From Chitinophagaceae bacterium (GTDB lineage: Bacteria > Bacteroidota > Bacteroidia > Chitinophagales > Chitinophagaceae): a stretch of DNA of 14,382 nt. The stretch covers positions 1 to 14,382 of the forward strand of contig JAJAZO010000482.1 of NCBI GenBank assembly GCA_026785745.1, written 5' to 3'. The first letter of the stretch is position 1. Each line of letters opens with the position of its first letter. The notes under the pieces were generated by a model, which did not search any database, had not been told where the DNA came from, and saw only the letters and a list, made by a program, of their open reading frames with translations. Below are positions 1-6,578 of this stretch, one piece after another. Both the position numbers and the translations under genes were made by a program.

Positions 1-63
1 GTGTTAGGAGGCATTAATTTTTTGTCAAAGTGGGTTTCTTCTGTTGATACAACACAAGCAGTC

Positions 64-2988
64 TTAGAACTTATTCTGCATCTGCTGATTGAGGAATGCT
101 TTATAAGCCTCAACATCCTTATTAGCCTTTAGCAAACCTAAATTTTGATCTGTTATAATTAGGAAGTAGTACCTGCCACTCTTTAACCAGGGAAGAATAT
201 CGAAAGCCAGTTTAGGCCTGGTGCTTTCTATATAGGTCAGTGCCTCCTGGGTATCTTTAAATGGCGACATCAGCAGGAAGCGGTTGCTCTTGTCAATTTC
301 CACCAATTCATTTCTCATGGTCTTATTATAATAAGTTTGACTGTTAAAACGGGTAAAGGCAGTCTTTGCTTCATTACAAAAAACAGGATCTACCTGAGAG
401 AGTACCATTACTACATAACAAGGCTCAGCAGCATTAAATAGATAGGCCGGAGTGCCGCTTACTGGTGGAGCAGTATTTGTTACCGGTTTGGGATTATTGT
501 TTGCTACCACCGGTTGTGTTTTCACAGAATCTGTTTTTCGTTGTACAGGCGGAATTGTTACTACCGGAGGAGTAACGGTTGTACTACCATCAGTGTTGCG
601 GGTAACAACAAGATTACTTAACTCTGTTTCTATTTGAACCCTTCGTGTCAGCACAGTCAGCAGGTTAGTTGCCCTGATGGCAAGGGGTGTATTAGGAAAC
701 TGGCTTATGATAGAAGTCAATATAGTTCTTGCTGTGCTGTCATTTCTTTGTTTAATGTAGTAAACTGCTTCGATATAGAGTAACTGTGGTGTCCAGTAAT
801 TATTTCCATACTGGCTGTCAGCAATTTTCTTTTCCGCAATGGCCTGATCAAATTTTCCTTCTATAAACAGGTCATAGATTTTCTCGTAAGTTTTAGTGGC
901 ATCCGGATTAATTCCAGTGGATTTGGGGTTCTTTCCTGTATTTACAATAGTAGTAAAGTTGCTGCTGCCAAATTTGTCACCCATCAGTTTTTTAACAGCC
1001 GCCGCTTTTGCTGATTCTCCATTTTTATTATAACAATAATAAAGATTGAAAAGCACTTCATCCATTTTATCAAAGAGAGGGAAGCGGCTTCGAAGCTGCT
1101 CTAATGATTCTGTACCTGCTTTGCAATCTTCAATTTCCTGCACATATATTTTGCCCATTACAAACATAGCTTCCTGCAACGAATCATTTGATTGCTTTAC
1201 CAGCTCTGGTGTAAGCGGCAGGTTGGCATATAAATCTTCATAAGTTACTTCGCCTACTACTGTATTATCACGGCCGGGTCTGTTGTTATTTGTATTATCG
1301 CCCGGCTTGTTGTTACTGTTCTGTTGTATCGTTGCATTAAGGGTAGAGCTGCGCCTCCAGTTGTCAATATTAGGGCGGGTTCCCCACCTGGCTTTAAATT
1401 CAGTGGCACCCCTTGTTTTGGAAGCAGCATTATAAAAGTACCACTCACCTTTTGGTTGTGTTGCAGGGAAAAGGGCAGGCGCTGAAAAAGAAGGCCCGGC
1501 TACTATTGGGGCTTCGTCTTTCAACCCCTGTTTTTTACGGATTTCCTTTACCAGTTTTTTTACAAAATCTTTTCTTTCGTCTTCCTGCATAGCTGCGATG
1601 CGTTGCAGACTGTCCTGGCGTACAGCAATTTCAAAATTAGTAGCCAGGTTGCCCAGCATTGTTTTTCTTGTCTTAATATCATCCAGGTTTTTAAGGGTAG
1701 GGTCATCTAACCGCAGACTGTCGTAAAAGTTATAAGACTGGCGGTATTCTTTTCTTTCATACGAAAGTTCAGCCAATTGAAGAAAGGCTTTGTTTCGTTG
1801 AGCAGCATTATTGCTGGTGAATTCTGTACTCTTTTGCAAGAGTTTCATTGCTTCATCAATATTATTTCCTTCCAGTTGCATCTGTGCAGCCATATAGTAA
1901 ATAATATCCTGATATTCTTCATACTTATCCCTTTTGGCCATTTTCAGCAACTCCGCCACATTCTTGTCAATTGTTTTTTCGCCACCATCTTTATTTACCC
2001 TGATGGCATAGAGCCGGGCATAAATATCTAATATCGGGTTAGTAGTATGGCTGCTTACTTTTACATAATACTTTTCTGATTCTTTGTGATTGCCTGATAG
2101 CTCATATAGCTGAGCAGCAAGATATTCCCATCGGGCTTTTTCCTGCAGGTTAGTGGCGCTGCTTAATGCTTCTACCAGGTGTGTTGCGGCACTATCCCAC
2201 ATATTCTGTTTATAAAACCACAAAGACTGCACTTCATGCAAATCATTTTGTAAACGTTTTGGAAAGAGAGGATCGTTTCTCAATGTCACAATCATGCTGG
2301 CGGCTTCTGCCAATTGATCTTGTGCCAGAAAATTTCGTATTTGCCAGACAAATGCTTCATTACGGCTGGGTGGTTCAGAAAATAGTTTGCGGGGCAGGCT
2401 TTTCTTTTCTTTTGTAGAAATGCTGTAAGCAGAATTGCCGTCCATTTTACTTCCAATGGTACGGTAATAACCATCTTTTTCTTTTGGTGCAAAAGCATAA
2501 TTGATAAACTGGAACATCAGGTAAGCCGAATCAAATTTCTTTTGCAGGTAATAAGATGCTCCCCATAGCAGGTAAAGGTTATCTACCCAATCGTTTCGCA
2601 GATCATGCAGGGCTATACCGGTGGAAGATTTGTAGGTTATCGAATCGAGCTGAATGGAATCCTGTACCGTTGCCTCTAATGAGTAATTGTAAAAAGGTAA
2701 TAACTTGGTGTAATCATCCACAAAAGCCGTCTTGGCTCTTCCCAGTACCTCGTTCAGTTTATTATTGGCATTGAAATAATAGTTATAATGCGTTATTGTG
2801 TTCTGGATAAAACGCTTCGGCAAACCGAATTTGCCTTTATCCGATTTTTCAGATCGTAATACTCTTTCTTCGTATTCCTGTGGTTTCTTGATTTCGATAT
2901 CTACACCCTTCTGGCTGAAAGCAGGTAGGGAAGCCTGGCAAAGGATAATAAAGATAAAAGCAGTAAAAGTATATTGGTTGGGTCGCAT
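64..2988 (-). CDS. sprE: PorW/SprE-family TPR protein of the type IX secretion system
   Basis: A 974-residue exported protein. PorW/SprE proteins are periplasmic or outer-membrane-associated TPR proteins needed for type IX secretion and, in gliders, motility. Residues 1-26 form a Sec signal peptide (hydrophobic 8-24, cleavage near AFSQ). TPR-like helical pairs cover about 65-430 and 600-780. A charged helical stretch (460-490) precedes a W-Y-F-Y-N...RWG...DNWRRS segment (516-547), which I recognise as typical of PorW/SprE. Asn-rich (555-575) and Pro/Thr/Val-rich (800-848) linkers follow, then a C-terminal domain starting near EPCYVVMVL (855). The family is usually a lipoprotein, but no good lipobox is seen: Cys17 follows I-I-L. 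The gene is divergent from the bactofilin/AtpI operon, a neighbourhood I associate with this family. The ATG at 2988 gives a complete signal peptide. Family call from memory of motifs, not a search. Confidence 0.8.
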   Translation of the reverse strand: MRPNQYTFTAFIFIILCQASLPAFSQKGVDIEIKKPQEYEERVLRSEKSDKGKFGLPKRFIQNTITHYNYYFNANNKLNEVLGRAKTAFVDDYTKLLPFYNYSLEATVQDSIQLDSITYKSSTGIALHDLRNDWVDNLYLLWGASYYLQKKFDSAYLMFQFINYAFAPKEKDGYYRTIGSKMDGNSAYSISTKEKKSLPRKLFSEPPSRNEAFVWQIRNFLAQDQLAEAASMIVTLRNDPLFPKRLQNDLHEVQSLWFYKQNMWDSAATHLVEALSSATNLQEKARWEYLAAQLYELSGNHKESEKYYVKVSSHTTNPILDIYARLYAIRVNKDGGEKTIDKNVAELLKMAKRDKYEEYQDIIYYMAAQMQLEGNNIDEAMKLLQKSTEFTSNNAAQRNKAFLQLAELSYERKEYRQSYNFYDSLRLDDPTLKNLDDIKTRKTMLGNLATNFEIAVRQDSLQRIAAMQEDERKDFVKKLVKEIRKKQGLKDEAPIVAGPSFSAPALFPATQPKGEWYFYNAASKTRGATEFKARWGTRPNIDNWRRSSTLNATIQQNSNNKPGDNTNNNRPGRDNTVVGEVTYEDLYANLPLTPELVKQSNDSLQEAMFVMGKIYVQEIEDCKAGTESLEQLRSRFPLFDKMDEVLFNLYYCYNKNGESAKAAAVKKLMGDKFGSSNFTTIVNTGKNPKSTGINPDATKTYEKIYDLFIEGKFDQAIAEKKIADSQYGNNYWTPQLLYIEAVYYIKQRNDSTARTILTSIISQFPNTPLAIRATNLLTVLTRRVQIETELSNLVVTRNTDGSTTVTPPVVTIPPVQRKTDSVKTQPVVANNNPKPVTNTAPPVSGTPAYLFNAAEPCYVVMVLSQVDPVFCNEAKTAFTRFNSQTYYNKTMRNELVEIDKSNRFLLMSPFKDTQEALTYIESTRPKLAFDILPWLKSGRYYFLIITDQNLGLLKANKDVEAYKAFLNQQMQNKF

Positions 2989-3235
2989 TTTTAGTCTTAA
3001 TCTAAAGTCTTAATAACTGAATTTCAAACATTTTAGTATAAAAGCAGAGCTAAAAATCTCCCCATTATTTTCATTAATTGTGTTTAAAAATAAATAGCGT
3101 TGAATTCTGGCCGCTAATATCCTCAAATCACTCATAATCAGGCGAAAATAAGCCTTTTTTTTGACGGTAAATTGATGAACGGAAACTGGCAAAACCAGAG
3201 CCCATTACTTACCTTTAGTTTCCTAAAATTTGGTT

Positions 3236-3634
3236 ATGGTAAAATTAGATGCCGGATCCACCCTGAAAAGGCTCCGGAACCGCTACCGGCTGGTGGTGAT
3301 GAACGATGATACGTATGAGGAAGTAGTTACATTTAAGCTGTCCCGGTTAAGTGTTTATATCATGTTGAGCACCATTTTTGTATTGCTGGTAGGGCTAACA
3401 GTTGCTCTTATCGTTTTCACCCCGTTGAAGTATTATATTCCGGGAGCCGCAACTGATTATAAATCGGCAACTGAATTAAGGCAGCTAAAATACCAGGTGG
3501 ATGGATTGGAAAAACAAAACACCTATAATGTGCAGTATATTGAGGGCATTAAAAAAGCCTTGAGTGGAACTAATACCGTAAAATTAGACACCGTCAAACT
3601 TGATGTACCAAAAGCGGAACCCTCAAACGATTAA
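3236..3634 (+). CDS. short membrane-anchor protein, resembles the N-terminus of an M23 peptidase
   Basis: A 132-residue protein if started at the ATG 3236; a TTG two codons upstream (3230) is the alternative. It has a basic cytoplasmic start (LKRLRNRYRLVVMNDDTYEE), one membrane helix (about 41-63), a short FTPLKYYIPG motif just after it, a helical stretch (75-105) and a polar tail. This arrangement is what I recall at the N-terminus of Bacteroidota M23-family cell-wall peptidases encoded beside PorW/SprE, but no HxxxD or HxH zinc motif follows and the protein simply ends. It is the first gene of a dense operon, 9 bp before the bactofilin gene, so a role in anchoring envelope or cytoskeletal proteins is plausible but not shown. 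It may be a natural short form rather than a broken gene, because no peptidase remnant lies downstream. Confidence 0.75.
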   Translation: MVKLDAGSTLKRLRNRYRLVVMNDDTYEEVVTFKLSRLSVYIMLSTIFVLLVGLTVALIVFTPLKYYIPGAATDYKSATELRQLKYQVDGLEKQNTYNVQYIEGIKKALSGTNTVKLDTVKLDVPKAEPSND

Positions 3635-3643
3635 TTAATTTTT

Positions 3644-4054
3644 ATGTTCAATACTAAAAACAAAACTGACATGCAACAAGATAAAACGAATGGTGGCGGT
3701 GCCACACTAATTGGTGCAGGCACTACACTTAAAGGGGACATACACAGTAGCAACGACCTGCGGATAGATGGTACCGTTCTTGGTAATGTCACCAGTGCTG
3801 CAAAGATTATTGTTGGTAGCAGCGGAGTAGTAGAAGGAGATATTTCCGGCAACCAGGCAGATATTGTAGGAAAAGTGTCCGGCAATATCCGCTCAAAAGA
3901 ATTGCTGCAACTGCGGGGCGATTGTGTAGTAACAGGAAATTTGTATGCAGGAAAATTGCAGTTGGAACCGACCGCAACTTTCAATGGACAATGTCACATG
4001 GGTGCTAATATTGTAGAGATGAACAGCAATGAACAACAAGCCGCCATCAAATAG
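3644..4054 (+). CDS. bactofilin (polymer-forming cytoskeletal protein)
   Basis: A 136-residue protein with the bactofilin beta-helix (about 20-115), seen as short glycine-punctuated repeats: TLIGAGTTLKGDI, LRIDGTVLGNV, IIVGSSGVVEGDI, ADIVGKVSGNI, LQLRGDCVVTGNL. Bactofilins polymerise without nucleotides into filaments at the inner membrane and scaffold cell-wall enzymes. The polar tails on both sides of the core are typical. A second in-frame Met at residue 10 (3671) is an alternative start. The gene follows the membrane-anchor gene by 9 bp, and its 3' end overlaps the AtpI-like gene by 26 bp, which implies translational coupling. Confidence 0.92.
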   Translation: MFNTKNKTDMQQDKTNGGGATLIGAGTTLKGDIHSSNDLRIDGTVLGNVTSAAKIIVGSSGVVEGDISGNQADIVGKVSGNIRSKELLQLRGDCVVTGNLYAGKLQLEPTATFNGQCHMGANIVEMNSNEQQAAIK

Positions 4055-4259
4055 TAATAAACAGTTTTTTCTCCGGTATGCCAGCCTGGGCACCCAGTTA
4101 TTAGTGGCACTGGGACTGGCAGTATTTATCGGGTTGAAAGCAGATAAATGGCTGCACACATCACCATTGCTGGCCTGTGTCTTACCTTTAGTCACCCTCA
4201 TCGCTATTTTTTACAAACTGATGCGGGAAACAGCCAAATCACCAAAAGATGAAAAATAG
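4029..4259 (+). CDS. AtpZ/AtpI-family membrane protein
   Basis: A 76-residue protein with two membrane helices (about 17-36 and 45-62) joined by a short loop containing GLKADKW, the layout of the AtpI/AtpZ family, which assists assembly of the F-type ATP synthase c-ring or carries ions near it. It overlaps the bactofilin gene by 26 bp and the next gene by 11 bp. In many Bacteroidota the pair precedes atpB; here no ATP synthase gene follows within the window. Family call rests on size, topology and context. Confidence 0.82.
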   Translation: MNNKPPSNSNKQFFLRYASLGTQLLVALGLAVFIGLKADKWLHTSPLLACVLPLVTLIAIFYKLMRETAKSPKDEK

Positions 4260-4662
4260 TAAGCCCTGGTTTCCTTTACTGCTTCTGTTTGTTTTTTTGA
4301 ATACTTTTTTTTTGACGGGCAAAAATTTTCTGAACAAGCAGGGTGTTGACCACCTGGTGTTGATTGGTGGTAACCTGGTTTTATTCATTGCAACTGCTTT
4401 ATCGTTTTATATCTCCCATAAATCAATTACTTCAAACAATCCTAATTCTTCTGTCCGGTCTTTATATGGAAGTTTTATGATAAAATTTTTCCTTATCGCT
4501 ATTGCCGCTTTTATCTACATTATGGTGGTTAAAAAGAATGTCAATAAACCAGCATTGGTAATTTGCATGGGCCTTTACCTTGTTTATTCTTTTGTGGAAG
4601 TAGCATCATTGCAGAAATTGTTGAAACAAAAAAAGCAGGATTCGGTTGCCGGAAATCAATAA
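4249..4662 (+). CDS. four-helix membrane protein, AtpI-associated
   Basis: A 137-residue membrane protein with four predicted helices (about 7-23, 36-55, 74-93, 101-120) and a Lys-rich cytoplasmic tail. It overlaps the AtpI-like gene by 11 bp. Its size, topology and position match the uncharacterised membrane protein that often sits between atpI and atpB in Bacteroidota, so a role in ATP synthase assembly is a reasonable guess. There is no catalytic motif. The next gene begins 52 bp downstream. Confidence 0.8.
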   Translation: MKNSKPWFPLLLLFVFLNTFFLTGKNFLNKQGVDHLVLIGGNLVLFIATALSFYISHKSITSNNPNSSVRSLYGSFMIKFFLIAIAAFIYIMVVKKNVNKPALVICMGLYLVYSFVEVASLQKLLKQKKQDSVAGNQ

Positions 4663-4714
4663 AACTTGTCAGACAGGAATGATAAGACGACAGACCAAGT
4701 GAAGAAAAAAAAGA

Positions 4715-5344
4715 ATGCCTAAAAAAGAAGTTCCCATTGACCATTTACAAAATTATTTGCCTCCCGGCACAGGCGATGGTGTAACGGCTTATCTGCAACA
4801 ATACAAAGTACATTTAACGATTGCCAAAGAACGAAAAAGCATTTTAGGTGATTATCGCCACCGCACCCATCATGCCAATCACCGCATCAGTGTAAACGGC
4901 AATCTCAATAAGTTTTCTTTCCTTATTACTTTGTTACATGAATTAGCCCACTTGCTCACTTTCGAGCAGCATAGTAATAGAGTACTCGCACATGGCAAGG
5001 AGTGGAAAATGATATATGGGCAATTGCTGAAACAGTTTTTGGAAAGCCGGGTTTTTCCGGCCGACATTGAAAAGGAGTTATTGCAATCATTAAAAAACCC
5101 TGCTGCCAGTAGCTGCGCCGAAGATGGTTTGTTGAGAGCCTTAAGAAAGTATGACGTAAAGGAAAACCATCATCAATTAATTGAAGAAATACTGCCCGGT
5201 GCTTTTTTTAAAATAAAAGATGGCAGGGTATTTCAAAAAGGGGAGAAGCTGAGAAAAAGATTTAAATGCAGGGAAGTAAAAACCGGAAAAATGTATTTGT
5301 TCAGCCCGGTATACGAAGTCGAGTTAATGAGTCGGGAATCTTGA
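4715..5344 (+). CDS. SprT-like zinc metalloprotein
   Basis: A 209-residue protein with the SprT-like gluzincin signature HELAH (75-79) followed by HGKEWK (His93 as probable third zinc ligand). The N-terminal half (25-60) has the mixed strand/helix build of the SprT core. The C-terminal part (185-205, RKRFKCREVKTGKMYLFSP) looks like the place of the usual zinc ribbon but holds a single Cys, so that ribbon appears lost. SprT-like proteins are putative proteases; eukaryotic SPRTN cuts DNA-protein crosslinks, and the bacterial role is unclear. The gene starts 52 bp after the membrane-protein gene and may be the last member of that operon. Its final codons lie inside a palindromic repeat (5329-5409), so the last few residues may be acquired. 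Confidence 0.88.
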   Translation: MPKKEVPIDHLQNYLPPGTGDGVTAYLQQYKVHLTIAKERKSILGDYRHRTHHANHRISVNGNLNKFSFLITLLHELAHLLTFEQHSNRVLAHGKEWKMIYGQLLKQFLESRVFPADIEKELLQSLKNPAASSCAEDGLLRALRKYDVKENHHQLIEEILPGAFFKIKDGRVFQKGEKLRKRFKCREVKTGKMYLFSPVYEVELMSRES

Positions 5345-5409
5345 GCCGATAGTCGGGAGTAAATACATCTCTTTTGGAGTCTGACTCCCGACTCAAGGCT
5401 CCTCACTCC
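5329..5409. repeat. palindromic repeat between convergent genes, possible bidirectional terminator
   Basis: AGTCGGGAGT (5351-5360) and ACTCCCGACT (5384-5393) are perfect 10-bp arms; with the outer GAGCC/GGCTC pairs the stem becomes 18 positions with 15 matches around a 23-nt loop. A related word, GAGTCGGGAATCTTGAGCC, lies at 5329-5347. The repeat reaches into the 3' ends of both the SprT-like (+) and GNAT (-) genes and codes for their last residues (SRES and RSLE). No long T-run follows on either strand, so termination is a guess. Confidence 0.7.
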
Positions 5410-5891
5410 AAACTGCGAAGCATCCACAAACTGCACCCGGTATGTCCGCTATTACCCATTGGCCCTTTTAAATACTCAAAACCAAATTTTGCATACACTT
5501 TCACTGCCTGTTTCAGTTCCGGCATCGTTTCCAGGTACACTTGCTTATAACCGGCTTCATTAGCAAAGGCTAAACTTTTTTCTATCAATGTTCTGCCAAG
5601 ACCAGTACCCCTTGCCAGCGGCCGCAAATACATTTTTACCAATTCACAAGTAGCATCAGGCAATCCATCGGTTGGATAAATACCACCACCGCCAACTATT
5701 TCACCATCCAGCTCAGCTACAAAATAAGCAGCACCTTCTTTTTGAAATAATTCATACAAGGCATCTGTTGTTGCATCATAATACACGGTACCGGGGTGAT
5801 TGGCACCAAATTCTGCCAATGTATCTTTTACAATTTTGGAAAGAAAAGGATTATCTGCCGGCTGAATAGTGCGGATGGAAAGGTTATTCAT
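5403..5891 (-). CDS. GNAT-family N-acetyltransferase
   Basis: A 162-residue single-domain GNAT protein, which transfers an acetyl group from acetyl-CoA to an unknown amine. The acetyl-CoA pyrophosphate loop is visible as RPLARGTGLG (90-99) and begins the helix RTLIEKSLAFA. Strand 4 is VAELDGEIVGGGGIYP (58-72). The C-terminal motif B region is KQVYLETMPELKQAVKVYAKFGFEYLKGP (116-144). Length is normal for the family. The start at 5891 lies only 4 nt after a perfect TATATTTG box, so translation may be leaderless. The gene converges on the SprT-like gene; its stop lies in the palindromic repeat. The substrate cannot be told. Confidence 0.93.
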   Translation of the reverse strand: MNNLSIRTIQPADNPFLSKIVKDTLAEFGANHPGTVYYDATTDALYELFQKEGAAYFVAELDGEIVGGGGIYPTDGLPDATCELVKMYLRPLARGTGLGRTLIEKSLAFANEAGYKQVYLETMPELKQAVKVYAKFGFEYLKGPMGNSGHTGCSLWMLRSLE

Positions 5892-5895
5892 TTTG

Positions 5896-5903
5896 CAAAT
5901 ATA
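5896..5903 (-). promoter_or_regulatory. probable -7 box of the GNAT gene
   Basis: On the minus strand this reads TATATTTG, a perfect match to the Bacteroidota -7 consensus TAnnTTTG, 4 nt before the ATG at 5891. The expected start of transcription would fall on or very near the start codon. I saw no convincing -33 element. Confidence 0.55.
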
Positions 5904-5972
5904 ATATGCTAATTAAAACCAGGAACAATGTAACTTTAAAGAGTCGGCTTCCGGTAACCGTATAATTTGTAA

Positions 5973-5990
5973 ATACCCTATATTGGGTAT
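5973..5990. promoter_or_regulatory. near-perfect palindrome, candidate operator
   Basis: ATACCCTATATTGGGTAT is an 18-bp dyad (6-bp arms ATACCC/GGGTAT around a symmetric ATAT core) in the 239-bp gap between the GNAT gene and the secreted Tyr/Trp/Cys-rich protein, 140 bp before the latter's start. A second small dyad, CGGTAACCG, lies at about 5952-5960. It may be a regulator site; none is identified. Confidence 0.35.
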
Positions 5991-6130
5991 ATTCGTATAG
6001 ATTTAATGGCCTTATTTTTACATAAGAGATTTGAAATATATTTTTTCATCATATAGGGATCATTACTCCGTATCGAAAAAAGGAATACATTTAAACAGTC
6101 ATTAATTTTTATCACCCCAAAAAAACAATT

Positions 6131-6520
6131 ATGAAAAGGATCAAACTCTTATTTTCTGCCACAATGCTGCTGATGGCTTCAGTAGCATTTGGACAAACAG
6201 AAAAAAATGTATCTGCTTTCAAAGAAGGTACAACATTAACCGATTCGGACATAGGTTTTTTAAGCCTTGTTTCGAGTGCAGCTCTTGATGTTAGCCGCGG
6301 TGCATCTGACAGAACAGCCACTATCAGCGGTGTAACTTACAGAACCGGTCAGGTGCTGACCAGTGCAAATGCCAAATCAATTAACAAGGCAGTTAAAGCA
6401 TTCCGGAAGAATTACAAAGCTCCTGAAGGTTCCCGTGGTGCAGGCCTTTGTTACTACTGGTACTACTATTGTGATGGTTGGGGATATTGCTATTGGTACA
6501 AGTATTGGTACTACTGTTAA
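6131..6520 (+). CDS. small secreted protein with Tyr/Trp/Cys-rich C-terminus
   Basis: A 129-residue protein of no family I recognise. Residues 1-21 form a clear signal peptide (KRIK start, hydrophobic core, cleavage near AFG-Q). A soluble middle part (23-100) is Ser/Thr/Ala-rich with a basic helix (82-97). After an EGSRGAG hinge (99-105) the last 23 residues (107-129) contain 11 Tyr, 4 Trp and 4 Cys, with four other residues, and the protein ends on Cys. The four Cys could make two disulfides, bind metal, or be modified. The gene stands alone with 239 bp upstream and a strong terminator 9 bp downstream, so it is its own transcription unit. The reading frame is supported by the signal peptide and by the stop lying just before the terminator. 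An adhesive, metal-binding or peptide-product role is only a guess. Confidence 0.85.
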   Translation: MKRIKLLFSATMLLMASVAFGQTEKNVSAFKEGTTLTDSDIGFLSLVSSAALDVSRGASDRTATISGVTYRTGQVLTSANAKSINKAVKAFRKNYKAPEGSRGAGLCYYWYYYCDGWGYCYWYKYWYYC

Positions 6521-6528
6521 GAAATTTC

Positions 6529-6557
6529 AAAGCCGGTTCAATTGAGCCGGCTTTTTT
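6529..6557 (+). terminator. intrinsic terminator of the secreted-protein gene
   Basis: A 12-bp stem (AAAGCCGGTTCA with TGAGCCGGCTTT, one G-T wobble) closes on a 2-nt loop and runs into a row of T. It begins 9 bp after the stop at 6520. The stem could also act on mtaB transcripts coming from the other side, although there the T-run is poor. Confidence 0.9.
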
Positions 6558-6578
6558 ATTCTCTGCAAAGTGGTGTTA

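Noticed and set aside
2166..2417. Several open frames of 60-84 codons on the plus strand inside the PorW/SprE gene
   Set aside because: They lie wholly within a strongly supported gene on the other strand and show no protein features.
3631..3984. Long open frame antisense to the bactofilin gene
   Set aside because: It mirrors the bactofilin codons, has no domain or signal of its own, and the sense frame has clear family repeats.
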